A stretch of DNA of 64,000 nucleotides from Endozoicomonas elysicola (GTDB lineage: Bacteria > Pseudomonadota > Gammaproteobacteria > Pseudomonadales > Endozoicomonadaceae), in the NCBI RefSeq assembly GCF_000710775.1, contig NZ_JOJP01000001.1:3880780-3944779 (forward strand), read 5' to 3'. Shown here piece after piece: positions 54,582 through 64,000 of this stretch. The notes below the pieces were generated by a model. That model was not told where the DNA came from and did not search any database. It saw nothing but the letters and a program-made list of their open reading frames with translations. The translations under genes were made by a program, and so were the position numbers. How positions within the stretch are numbered: the first letter of the stretch is position 1; every line of letters begins with the position of its first letter.

Positions 54582-55747
54582 TACTGGTTCCCCGCTGCTT
54601 TCACTACCTGTTGAGCAGCCTCGGTCAAACTGTTAGCCGCAATAATATCTAGTCCGCTGTTGGCAAGGGTCTGTGCACCCAGCTCTGCATTATTGCCTTC
54701 CAGGCGAACCACTACAGGTACTTCAACGCCCACTTCTTTAACAGCGCCAATAATACCTTCCGCAATAAGGTCACAACGGACAATACCACCAAAGATATTA
54801 ACCAGAACGGCCTTCACACTGTCGTCAGAAAGAATGATCTTGAATGCTTCAGTCACACGTTCTTTGGTTGCACCACCACCTACATCCAAGAAGTTAGCCG
54901 GTGCGCCACCATGAAGCTTAACAATATCCATGGTTCCCATGGCCAATCCAGCACCATTTACCATACAACCAATATTGCCATCCAACGCAACGTAGTTCAG
55001 CTCCCACTCAGCAGCATGAGCTTCTCGCGCATCTTCCTGAGACGGATCGTGCATGGCCTTCAGTTGTGGCTGACGATACAACGCGTTGCTGTCAATGTTG
55101 ATTTTTGCGTCCAGACAGTGGAGATCTCCCTCTTTGGTAATCACCAGAGGGTTGATTTCCAGAAGAGCCAGATCACATTCCTGGAACAGTTTCGCGAGGC
55201 CAAGGAAGATCTGGGTAAACTGCTTAATCTGCTTACCTTCAAGACCCAGTTTGAATGCCAGCTCTCTAGCCTGATAAGGCTGGGCACCAGTCATTGGATC
55301 AATCGTTGCTTTAAGGATCTTTTCAGGTGTCTCTTCAGCGACCTTCTCAATCTCCACACCACCTTCAGTAGAGGCCATGAAAACAATTTTACGAGAAGCA
55401 CGGTCAACAACCGCTCCCAGGTAAAGCTCTTTATCAATATCAGTACAGCTTTCAACCAGAATCTTACTGACTGGCTGACCATTTTCATCCGTCTGATAAG
55501 TCACCAGATTCTTGCCCAGCCACTGCTCGGCAAAAGCACGGATTTCATCTTTGCTGGTAACGAGCTTTACACCACCGGCTTTACCACGGCCACCGGCATG
55601 TACCTGAGCCTTTACAACCCAGGTGTCACCACCGATTTCATCTGCAGCGGCAACAGCCTGTTCTGGAGTATCTGCTGCAATGCCCTGAGACACCGGCAGC
55701 CCATATTTGGCAAAAAGTTGTTTGCCCTGATATTCGTGAAGATTCAT
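54581..55747 (-). CDS. sucC: Succinyl-CoA synthetase beta subunit SucC
   Basis: ATP-grasp subunit that binds nucleotide and succinate. [19 protein letters not shown], the [17 protein letters not shown] nucleotide loop, [12 protein letters not shown] and [11 protein letters not shown] are all present. 388 residues, full length. Couples translationally to sucD. Confidence 0.97.
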   Translation of the reverse strand: MNLHEYQGKQLFAKYGLPVSQGIAADTPEQAVAAADEIGGDTWVVKAQVHAGGRGKAGGVKLVTSKDEIRAFAEQWLGKNLVTYQTDENGQPVSKILVESCTDIDKELYLGAVVDRASRKIVFMASTEGGVEIEKVAEETPEKILKATIDPMTGAQPYQARELAFKLGLEGKQIKQFTQIFLGLAKLFQECDLALLEINPLVITKEGDLHCLDAKINIDSNALYRQPQLKAMHDPSQEDAREAHAAEWELNYVALDGNIGCMVNGAGLAMGTMDIVKLHGGAPANFLDVGGGATKERVTEAFKIILSDDSVKAVLVNIFGGIVRCDLIAEGIIGAVKEVGVEVPVVVRLEGNNAELGAQTLANSGLDIIAANSLTEAAQQVVKAAGNQ

Positions 55748-55873
55748 TCTGACGCGGCCCTCTATTTTTATTTGAGCGTTGTTTTTAAGTTTCTCGTCAA
55801 TCCATTTCCCTGGATCTATTTATGATGAAGATAGGAGCAGGTCGACCTTGACCGCTCCTTTTCAAAGACGCTT

Positions 55874-57358
<1,485 letters not shown>

Positions 57359-57425
57359 TCAAGACACTAATGGGCAGCACAGCTTAATAGATACAAAATA
57401 TATCGACTGCCCATAGAATCTGGAT

Positions 57426-58661
57426 TTATACATCCAGAAGCATTCTGGCCGGATCCTCCAGCAGCTCCTTGATTGTCACCAGGAAGGTGACTGCTTCCTT
57501 ACCATCCAACAACCGATGGTCATAAGACATTGCAAGGTACATCATCGGTAAAATTTCAACCTTGCCATTGACCGCCATCGGACGGTCCTGGATTTTGTGC
57601 ATACCCAAAATCGCGGACTGAGGCGGATTCAGTATCGGAGTTGACAGCAGAGAACCAAAAACACCGCCGTTAGAAATGGTGAAGGTACCACCTGTCATCT
57701 CGTCGATGCCAAGCTTACCATCCATTGCCTTTTTACCATACTCCCGAATTTTCGCCTCAATATCCGCCAGACTCATATTTTCTGTGTCGCGAAGCACGGG
57801 GACCACCAGGCCACGGTCACTGGAAACAGCTACACCGATATCCTGATAACCATGGTAGACAATATCATTACCATCAATAGACGCATTAACGACCGGATGA
57901 CGACGAAGTGCTTCCACACAGGCCTTAACAAAGAAAGACATAAAACCGAGCCGCACACCATGTCGCTTCTCAAAGACATCTTTGTACTGAGCCCGAAGTT
58001 CCATAACAGGCTTCATGTTAATTTCATTAAATGTAGTCAGCATGGCCGCATTTTGCTGAGCTTGAACCAACCGTTCAGCAACCCTTGCGCGCAGACGGGT
58101 CATGGGTACGCGTTTTTCAACACGCTCGCCAGAAAAGACAGGAGCAGTTGCTTCTACCTTGGGCGCAGAAGCAGCTGGTGCCACAGAGGCCGCAGCGGGA
58201 GCAGAAACAACAGGACCACCTTCTTCTACGTGACGAACCACATCTTCCTTAGTAACACGGCCACCTTTTCCTGTTCCCGCGATAGCCGCATGATCAATGC
58301 CTTTTTCATCGGCCATACGACGAGCAGCAGGGCTGAGAATTGGCTCTTCAAGTGAGCTGTCTACGCTGGAAGTTGGTTGCGCAGATGCATCAGCGACAGA
58401 GGAAGAGGAAGCACCTGCTGATGCACCCTCTTCAAAGATACCGACAACTTCACTACTGAGAACAACGTCACCTTCAGGTTTCAGAATTTCACTCAGAACA
58501 CCATCTACAGGAGCGAGGACTTCAAGAACCACTTTATCGGTCTCAATATCGACAAGCAGTTCATCTCGATGGCACTGCTCACCAGGCTTTTTATGCCAGG
58601 TCGCGACCGTGCCGTCTGCAACGGATTCAGGGAAAGTAGGTGCTTTAATTTCAGTAGCCAT
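57426..58661 (-). CDS. sucB: 2-oxoglutarate dehydrogenase E2, dihydrolipoyl succinyltransferase SucB
   Basis: Core of the 2-oxoglutarate dehydrogenase complex. One lipoyl domain (1-78, lipoyl Lys in ETDKVVLEV), an Ala/Ser/Pro-rich linker, an E1/E3-binding domain (about 108-145, [20 protein letters not shown]), a second Ala/Pro linker and the catalytic acyltransferase domain with the DHRLLDG active site. 411 residues. Follows sucA by about 197 bp. Confidence 0.96.
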   Translation of the reverse strand: MATEIKAPTFPESVADGTVATWHKKPGEQCHRDELLVDIETDKVVLEVLAPVDGVLSEILKPEGDVVLSSEVVGIFEEGASAGASSSSVADASAQPTSSVDSSLEEPILSPAARRMADEKGIDHAAIAGTGKGGRVTKEDVVRHVEEGGPVVSAPAAASVAPAASAPKVEATAPVFSGERVEKRVPMTRLRARVAERLVQAQQNAAMLTTFNEINMKPVMELRAQYKDVFEKRHGVRLGFMSFFVKACVEALRRHPVVNASIDGNDIVYHGYQDIGVAVSSDRGLVVPVLRDTENMSLADIEAKIREYGKKAMDGKLGIDEMTGGTFTISNGGVFGSLLSTPILNPPQSAILGMHKIQDRPMAVNGKVEILPMMYLAMSYDHRLLDGKEAVTFLVTIKELLEDPARMLLDV

Positions 58662-58750
58662 TATTGATCCTTTGCGTCTTCGCCCCTTTGAGCGCTAACC
58701 GCTCTGGCCAAACCGGAACATGGTGCCGGCAGGCCGTTTAATAAATGTCA

Positions 58751-58768
58751 CCGCTCAAGTTTGAGCGG
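58751..58768. other. Palindromic hairpin in the sucA-sucB spacer
   Basis: CCGCTCAA / TTGAGCGG with a 2-nt centre: a perfect 8-bp inverted repeat in the 197-bp gap. No T-run follows on the transcribed strand, so it may be an mRNA processing or stabilising stem or a protein-binding palindrome. Confidence 0.5.
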
Positions 58769-58858
58769 CGAATATCGCTTTTTACTTAGAAAATACTGCT
58801 AAATATACTCATTGCCTTGCTTACAATTTAAAAGCGCAGTATCCCGACTCAAAACTGC

Positions 58859-61693
58859 TCACACACCAAAAGCATCATTTACCAGTTGCTGCTGCTCCTG
58901 GGCATGTGTTGACATGTAGCCACAGGCCGGTGCTGCTGATGCATCTCGCCCTGCATACCTGAGACTTAATGACTTGTTAGGATGCACAGCCACTGAACGA
59001 CGCATATGGTGCTGACTACAGTACCAGGCCCCCTGATTCATCGGCTCTTCTTGACACCAAACTACATCCTGCAGATTAGGATAACTGCTAATAAGCTCAT
59101 CCAGGTCATCCTGTGGGAACGGATAAAGTTGCTCAATACGAATAATGATCGTGTCATTAAGCTCCCCCGCTCTCTTCTTCTCAAGCAGGTCATAGTAAAC
59201 CTTGCCAGAACACATAATCATCCGTGTAATCGCTGAAGCTTCATGAGCATCAACATCAGGGATGATAGTCTGGAATCCACCGTCTGCCAGCTCCTCCAGA
59301 GAGGATGTTGCCAGTTTATGACGCAGAAGGCTTTTTGGTGTAAAGGCAACCAGTGGCTTACGCAGTGGCCTGAGCACCTGCCTTCTTAACATATGGAATA
59401 CCTGAGCAGGCGTCGTCGGTACACAAACCTGGATATTATGCTCAGCACAAAGCTGCAGAAAACGCTCAGGTCTCGCCGAAGAGTGCTCCGGCCCCTGCCC
59501 TTCATAACCATGAGGAAGCAACATAGTGAGACCACACAAGCGTCCCCATTTGTGCTCACCACTGGTAATAAACTGGTCAATAACTACTTGAGCGCCATTA
59601 GCAAAATCACCAAACTGCGCCTCCCAGATGACCAGGGAATTTGGCTTGGTAGCAGAATAACCATACTCGAAGGCCAGCACAGCCTCCTCTGAGAGGAAAG
59701 AATCCCAGAGCTGAAATCTCGGCTGATCTTCAGCAAGTCTGGTCAGGTTAATCAGTGTGGATCCGTCTTTCTGATTATGGAAAACAGCGTGACGATGAGA
59801 GAAGGTTCCCCGCCCAACATCCTGTCCGGTAATCCGAACTTCACTGCCTTCCATCAGCAAAGAGGCATAGGCCAGCAGTTCAGCACAACCCCAGTTTATC
59901 GGTAAGGCACCAGCTGCCATTTTACGACGGTCTTCAACGATTTTACTGACCTGACGCTGGAGAACAAAACCTTCTGGAATCTCACAAAGCTTTTGACCAA
60001 GAGCCTGCAGCGTACCAATCGCTACACGGGTATCATGACGGGCTGTCCACTCATGTCCAAGGTAAGGAGTCCAGTCAACAAACAGCTCTTTATTAGGCTC
60101 TTTAACCAGCGCCTTTACAACATGCTCGCCATTATCCAGCGCAGTTCGATAACTCTCTACCAGCGCCAGGTTATCAGCATCAGCAATAACCCCCTGCTGC
60201 AGCAATGCCTGCGCATAAAGATCGCGAGTCGTAGTGTGAGTTTTGATTTTACTGTACATCATTGGCTGGGTAGCCGACGGTTCATCAGCTTCGTTATGGC
60301 CACGACGGCGGTAGCAGACCAGATCAACCACAATGTCTTTGTGGAATTCCATCCGATAGTCCAGGGCCAGCTTAGTAGCGAACTGGACAGCCTCAGGGTC
60401 ATCTCCATTCACATGAAGGATTGGTGCCCCCACCATTTTGGCAACATCTGTACAATATTCGGTGGAGCGGGCATCTTCACGGAAACTGGTGGTAAAACCT
60501 ACCTGGTTATTGATGATGATATGGATGGTACCACCAGTTTTGTAGGCACGGGTCTGAGACATCTGCAGTGTTTCCATTACTACACCCTGACCGGCGAAAG
60601 CAGCATCACCATGAAGAGCAATAGGAACCACCTGGTTACCGACTTGATCGTCGCGACGATCCTGACGAGCCCTTACTGAGCCTTCCACAACGGGTGTAAC
60701 AATTTCCAGATGTGAAGGGTTAAACATCAAAGCAAGATGCACCTCACCACCGGGTGTCATAACATTTGATGAGAAACCCTGATGGTATTTCACGTCACCA
60801 GAGCCTCGTTCAACAAGCTTTTTCCCTTCAAACTCATCAAACAGGTCCCCAGGTTTCTTACCCAGAATGTTGACCAGAACATTCAACCGCCCACGATGAG
60901 CCATCCCGATGACCAGCTCCTTAGCACCATAGGAACCAGATCGTTGAATAATCTCATCCAGCATAGGAATCAGAGACTCGCCACCCTCAAGGCCAAAGCG
61001 CTTGGTTCCCGGAAACTTGGTACCCAGATATTTCTCAAGGCCTTCAGCTGCTGTCAGACGCTCCAGCAAATGAAGTTTGGCTTCAACCCCCACTTCCGGA
61101 CGACTGCGGACACTCTCCATACGGCTTTGAAACCAGCGACGTTCTTCCGTCTGAGGGATATGCATATACTCAACACCAATGGCTTCACAATAGGTAGCCT
61201 TCAATGCGTCATATATTTCCCGGAGCGAGGCATGCTCTTTACCAATAAAGAGGGTTGATGTTTGAAAATCAGTATCCAGATCTGCTTCGCTCAGCCCGTG
61301 GTAAGCAAGCGTAAGGTCAGGAAATTCTTCACGCTTCATGACCCCGAGAGGATCGATTACAGCCTGTTGATGACCACGAATACGAAACGCACTGATCAGG
61401 CGTAAAACCTGTACCTGCTTGCGCTCATGATCACTGGAAACAGAAGAAGCCTGAATAGGGCGGGTGGTCTGACGCTGACGCGCCATCAGAATAAAGTTTT
61501 CCTGAATGGTAGAGTGAGGGACATCTGCACCTCCACCATTAACCGGGGGCAGCTTCTCAAAATAGTCACGCCACTGGACTTCCACGCTGTTGGGATCGCG
61601 CAGATAGCGTTCGTACATGTCCTCGACGTATGCAGCATTTCCCCCTGCAATGTGGGATGAACTCCACATCCGCTGCATTACACCTTCTTGCAT
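58859..61693 (-). CDS. sucA: 2-oxoglutarate dehydrogenase E1 component SucA
   Basis: Thiamine-diphosphate-dependent decarboxylase of the TCA cycle, 944 residues from ATG 61693. This start gives MQEGVMQRMWSSS, matching the Pseudomonas N-terminus; a TTG/ATG two codons upstream is less likely. E1 features include GMAHRGRLNVLVNILGK, HGDAAFAGQGVVMETLQMS and GQDVGRGTFSHRHAV. Upstream of sucB in the same direction. Confidence 0.97.
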   Translation of the reverse strand: MQEGVMQRMWSSSHIAGGNAAYVEDMYERYLRDPNSVEVQWRDYFEKLPPVNGGGADVPHSTIQENFILMARQRQTTRPIQASSVSSDHERKQVQVLRLISAFRIRGHQQAVIDPLGVMKREEFPDLTLAYHGLSEADLDTDFQTSTLFIGKEHASLREIYDALKATYCEAIGVEYMHIPQTEERRWFQSRMESVRSRPEVGVEAKLHLLERLTAAEGLEKYLGTKFPGTKRFGLEGGESLIPMLDEIIQRSGSYGAKELVIGMAHRGRLNVLVNILGKKPGDLFDEFEGKKLVERGSGDVKYHQGFSSNVMTPGGEVHLALMFNPSHLEIVTPVVEGSVRARQDRRDDQVGNQVVPIALHGDAAFAGQGVVMETLQMSQTRAYKTGGTIHIIINNQVGFTTSFREDARSTEYCTDVAKMVGAPILHVNGDDPEAVQFATKLALDYRMEFHKDIVVDLVCYRRRGHNEADEPSATQPMMYSKIKTHTTTRDLYAQALLQQGVIADADNLALVESYRTALDNGEHVVKALVKEPNKELFVDWTPYLGHEWTARHDTRVAIGTLQALGQKLCEIPEGFVLQRQVSKIVEDRRKMAAGALPINWGCAELLAYASLLMEGSEVRITGQDVGRGTFSHRHAVFHNQKDGSTLINLTRLAEDQPRFQLWDSFLSEEAVLAFEYGYSATKPNSLVIWEAQFGDFANGAQVVIDQFITSGEHKWGRLCGLTMLLPHGYEGQGPEHSSARPERFLQLCAEHNIQVCVPTTPAQVFHMLRRQVLRPLRKPLVAFTPKSLLRHKLATSSLEELADGGFQTIIPDVDAHEASAITRMIMCSGKVYYDLLEKKRAGELNDTIIIRIEQLYPFPQDDLDELISSYPNLQDVVWCQEEPMNQGAWYCSQHHMRRSVAVHPNKSLSLRYAGRDASAAPACGYMSTHAQEQQQLVNDAFGV

Positions 61694-62071
61694 GATCATT
61701 ACCCCGTGAGTCTGGGGCTTTATCCCGGGAAACCTGTCTATTTCCCAGACACGTTGCCTGGTTAACAGATGTCACTGATGGTTTTGATAGTCAATCAGTG
61801 AACAATCCCCCTCAGATAGGATCGGATGTTTTCCGACCGCCCCTGCTGGTTCAAGCTATTGCAGCTCCAAAATTCCGGATGGCAGCAGCACAATTCATTA
61901 CAATAACATTCAATAACAGGCTCAATAATATCAGGAGTCGCCTGCACTCTCCTGACATAGCTTAGATAACTTTGCGGCTCTCTGGCTCGGAAGTACCCTC
62001 AGGAAAATACTTACCAAGGATACTTCTTATTACCAACAATCACCAACAGGGTGGAATAATCCACAAATATA
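61694..62071. other. sdhB-sucA intergenic region with stem-loop
   Basis: 378 bp. TCACTGAT (61772-61779) and ATCAGTGA (61794-61801) form an 8-bp stem about 80 bp upstream of sucA. No ORF. The length suggests a separate promoter or processing site for sucA rather than simple read-through from sdhB. Confidence 0.45.
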
Positions 62072-62776
62072 CTATGTTGCACTCTTAAACAGCATCTGCC
62101 TGATATGGCCAATAGCCCTGGTTGGATTCAACCCTTTTGGACAGACATTGACACAGTTCATGATACCTCTGCAGCGGAAAACGCTAAATGGATCATCCAG
62201 CTCAGCCAGACGTTCTTCAGTAGCGGTATCTCTGCTATCGGCAAGGAATCGATAAGCTTGCAATAGACCCGAAGGACCAACGAATTTGTCAGGATTCCAC
62301 CAGAAAGAAGGGCATGCTGTTGAGCAACATGCACAGAGAATGCACTCATACAAGCCATCCAACTTCTCCCGATCCTCGGGCGACTGCAGACGCTCAATAG
62401 CGGGGGCGGGCGTCTCATTAATCAGATAGGGCTTAATCTTTTCATATTGCTTATAGAAAAGACTCATATCCACTACAAGATCTCTGATCACTGGCAAACC
62501 GGGCAACGGTCGGATAACCAGCTTATTACCCCTGGCAGCTTCTGAGAGAGGAGTAATACAGGCCAGACCATTGGTACCACCAATACTCAAACCGTCAGAA
62601 CCACAGACTCCCTCACGACATGAACGCCGATAAGTCAATGTCGGATCCTGCTCTTTGAGCAGGTTCAAGACATCAAGAACCATCAAGTCTTTGCCTTCCG
62701 GGATAGCAACATCAAAGTCCATCATGTAGGGCTTTTTGTCGGTTTCCGGATTATAGCGATAGACACTTACCTTCAT
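62072..62776 (-). CDS. sdhB: Succinate dehydrogenase iron-sulfur subunit SdhB
   Basis: Carries electrons from the SdhA flavin to quinone. The [2Fe-2S] site is SCREGVCGSDG, the [4Fe-4S] site CILCACCSTACPSFWW and the [3Fe-4S] site CRGIMNCVNVCPKGLNP. 234 residues, full length. Starts 13 bp after sdhA. Confidence 0.97.
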   Translation of the reverse strand: MKVSVYRYNPETDKKPYMMDFDVAIPEGKDLMVLDVLNLLKEQDPTLTYRRSCREGVCGSDGLSIGGTNGLACITPLSEAARGNKLVIRPLPGLPVIRDLVVDMSLFYKQYEKIKPYLINETPAPAIERLQSPEDREKLDGLYECILCACCSTACPSFWWNPDKFVGPSGLLQAYRFLADSRDTATEERLAELDDPFSVFRCRGIMNCVNVCPKGLNPTRAIGHIRQMLFKSAT

Positions 62777-62789
62777 AATCCTCTCTCCC

Positions 62790-64000
62790 TCAGTAGGTTC
62801 TTGCCTTGGGAGGGAAAGCCTCCATCGTTGCAGGGGCGAAGTTGACTGCTCGTTTGCTTACCGCTTTATCAACCGGAGAGTAAAGAGAGTGAGCCAGCCA
62901 GTTTTCATCATCACGCTCCTGATAGTCATTACGCGCATGAGCCCCACGTGATTCCTTTCTAACCTCAGCAGAGACGGCTGTTGCATAAGCAACCTCATAC
63001 AGATTCTCAAGCTCAAGCGCTTCGATACGTGCTGTATTAAAGGCATTACTCTTGTCTTCAAGATGCAGGTTACTCAAGCGCTCACCCAATTCATCCAGCA
63101 AACTCAAACCTTTCTTCATGCTCTCCCCTTCACGGAAAACACCGAAATAAAGCTGCATGGTGTTTTGGAGATCAGCCCGAACCTTAGCAACACTTTCCCC
63201 ACTACTGGACTGGTTCAACCGATCCAGTCGAGACAGGGCTGCTTCAACATCACTTTCTGATGCATCGACAGAATCAAAACCTTCTTTCAGGTTTTTCTCA
63301 ATCTGAATACCTGCAGCACGACCAAAGACCACAAGATCCAGCAGGGAGTTGCCACCCAGGCGGTTAGCACCGTGAACAGATACACAGGCTGCCTCACCAC
63401 AGGCATAAAGCCCTTCAATAACTTCGTCGTTGCCAGCTGCATCCTGGCGCAGCGCCTGACCACCAACATTGGTGGGAATACCACCCATCATATAGTGACA
63501 GGTTGGTACTACAGGAACTGGAACCTTTACTGGATCGGCATGAGCGAAGGTTTTGGAAAGTTCACAGATGCCTGGCAAACGCAGGTTCAGGGTCTCTTCA
63601 CCCAGATGATCCAGTTTGAGAAGCACATGATCTTTGTCAGGGCCACAACCTCGACCTTCAAGAATCTCAATAACCATGGAGCGAGCCACTACATCACGAC
63701 CTGCAAGATCCTTGGCATTTGGCGCGTAACGCTCCATAAAGCGCTCACCTTCACTATTGATCAGGTAACCACCTTCGCCACGACAACCTTCCGTTACCAG
63801 TACACCCGCACCATGAATACCGGTAGGGTGGAACTGCCACATTTCCATATCCTGCATCGGGAAGCCAGCGCGCAGCGCCATCCCGATACCGTCACCGGTA
63901 TTAATTAATGCATTTGTCGTGGAAGAATAAATACGACCAGCACCACCGGTTGCCATAACTGTAGCTTTTGACTTGATATAAACGGTTTCGCCACTCTCAA
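62790..64000 (-). CDS. sdhA: Succinate dehydrogenase flavoprotein subunit SdhA, 5' end outside window
   Basis: The reading frame is open through the right edge: 14 further codons (ending [10 protein letters not shown]) precede the internal Met at 63956, so the N-terminal third, with the FAD-His attachment site, lies beyond the window. Visible are [15 protein letters not shown], the substrate-binding [25 protein letters not shown], and the C-terminal FAD/active-site block [20 protein letters not shown]. Oxidises succinate to fumarate. First of the minus-strand TCA genes seen here. Confidence 0.97.
   Translation of the reverse strand, partial: ESGETVYIKSKATVMATGGAGRIYSSTTNALINTGDGIGMALRAGFPMQDMEMWQFHPTGIHGAGVLVTEGCRGEGGYLINSEGERFMERYAPNAKDLAGRDVVARSMVIEILEGRGCGPDKDHVLLKLDHLGEETLNLRLPGICELSKTFAHADPVKVPVPVVPTCHYMMGGIPTNVGGQALRQDAAGNDEVIEGLYACGEAACVSVHGANRLGGNSLLDLVVFGRAAGIQIEKNLKEGFDSVDASESDVEAALSRLDRLNQSSSGESVAKVRADLQNTMQLYFGVFREGESMKKGLSLLDELGERLSNLHLEDKSNAFNTARIEALELENLYEVAYATAVSAEVRKESRGAHARNDYQERDDENWLAHSLYSPVDKAVSKRAVNFAPATMEAFPPKARTY

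Noticed and set aside
54911-55825. 304-codon plus-strand open frame
   Set aside because: It lies entirely antisense to sucC and its upstream spacer. It has no recognisable domain and mirrors the codon pattern of the real gene.
55834-55858. GGAGC/GCTCC hairpin followed by T's on the plus strand, considered a terminator after lpd
   Set aside because: The T-run is on the wrong side for the minus-strand genes and no plus-strand gene ends here; probably a stem in the lpd-sucC spacer.
59993-60679. 228-codon plus-strand open frame
   Set aside because: Antisense to sucA, a clearly conserved full-length gene; composition is that of a shadow frame.
63372-63908. 178-codon plus-strand open frame
   Set aside because: Antisense to the conserved core of sdhA, with no family features.

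Overview
The window looks like a chromosomal segment of a marine gammaproteobacterium, most likely in or near the Oceanospirillales/Endozoicomonas group. This is inferred from gene content and gene order, not from a marker-gene comparison. The clues are Pseudomonas-like arrangements (sdhAB-sucAB-lpd-sucCD, a complete wspABCDEFR cluster, a type II secretion locus split as in the Xcp system), heavy investment in quaternary-amine and osmolyte uptake, and large lineage-specific proteins with eukaryote-facing features. The window cuts a gene at each end: a glutaminase-like protein on the left and sdhA on the right.

Layout. 0-7.6 kb: C-terminal part of a candidate protein-glutamine deamidase, a CaiT/DddT-type BCCT transporter with a coiled-coil tail, lpxL, the minCDE division-site operon, and a tRNA-queuosine mannosyltransferase-like gene. 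7.7-15.2 kb: apeB, a 901-residue protein of unknown function with a disordered basic N-terminal part, a 1-kb gap, the periplasmic protease prc, and a DUF2789 gene. 15.2-21.6 kb: an osmoprotection block with proXWV, a CosR-like MarR regulator and betT. A 14-bp palindrome lies upstream of betT and a near copy lies upstream of proX. 21.6-27.6 kb: an accessory stretch with a possible small mobile repeat, a DUF2237 gene, a secreted hypothetical, yghU, an SDR-DoxX gene broken by one frameshift and one stop, a second gene broken by two frameshifts, a small membrane protein and an MgtC-like gene.

27.6-37.6 kb: the Wsp surface-sensing pathway (receptor WspA, couplers WspB/D, methyltransferase WspC, hybrid kinase WspE, methylesterase WspF, diguanylate cyclase WspR) plus an extra single-domain response regulator translationally coupled to wspR. 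WspF has Ala where the receiver phosphoacceptor Asp should be, and WspR has a degenerate c-di-GMP inhibitory site. 37.9-38.2 kb: tRNA-Val and tRNA-Asp with promoter and terminator. 38.2-49.5 kb: type II secretion, gspEFGHIJKLM on the minus strand divergent from gspCD on the plus strand. A secreted metzincin-type metalloprotease at 51.6 kb is a natural candidate cargo. Between them lie a MenA/UbiA-type prenyltransferase and a small two-piece ORF split at a poly-A run.

53.7-64 kb: TCA-cycle genes on the minus strand in transcription order sdhA, sdhB, sucA, sucB, lpd, sucC, sucD, covering 2-oxoglutarate dehydrogenase, succinyl-CoA synthetase and part of succinate dehydrogenase.

No CRISPR array, rRNA, intact insertion sequence or prophage was seen. 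The least ordinary items are the glutaminase-like protein, the 901-residue protein, the altered Wsp signalling residues, the paired palindromes of the osmolyte block, and the two decaying genes around 24.6-26.6 kb.
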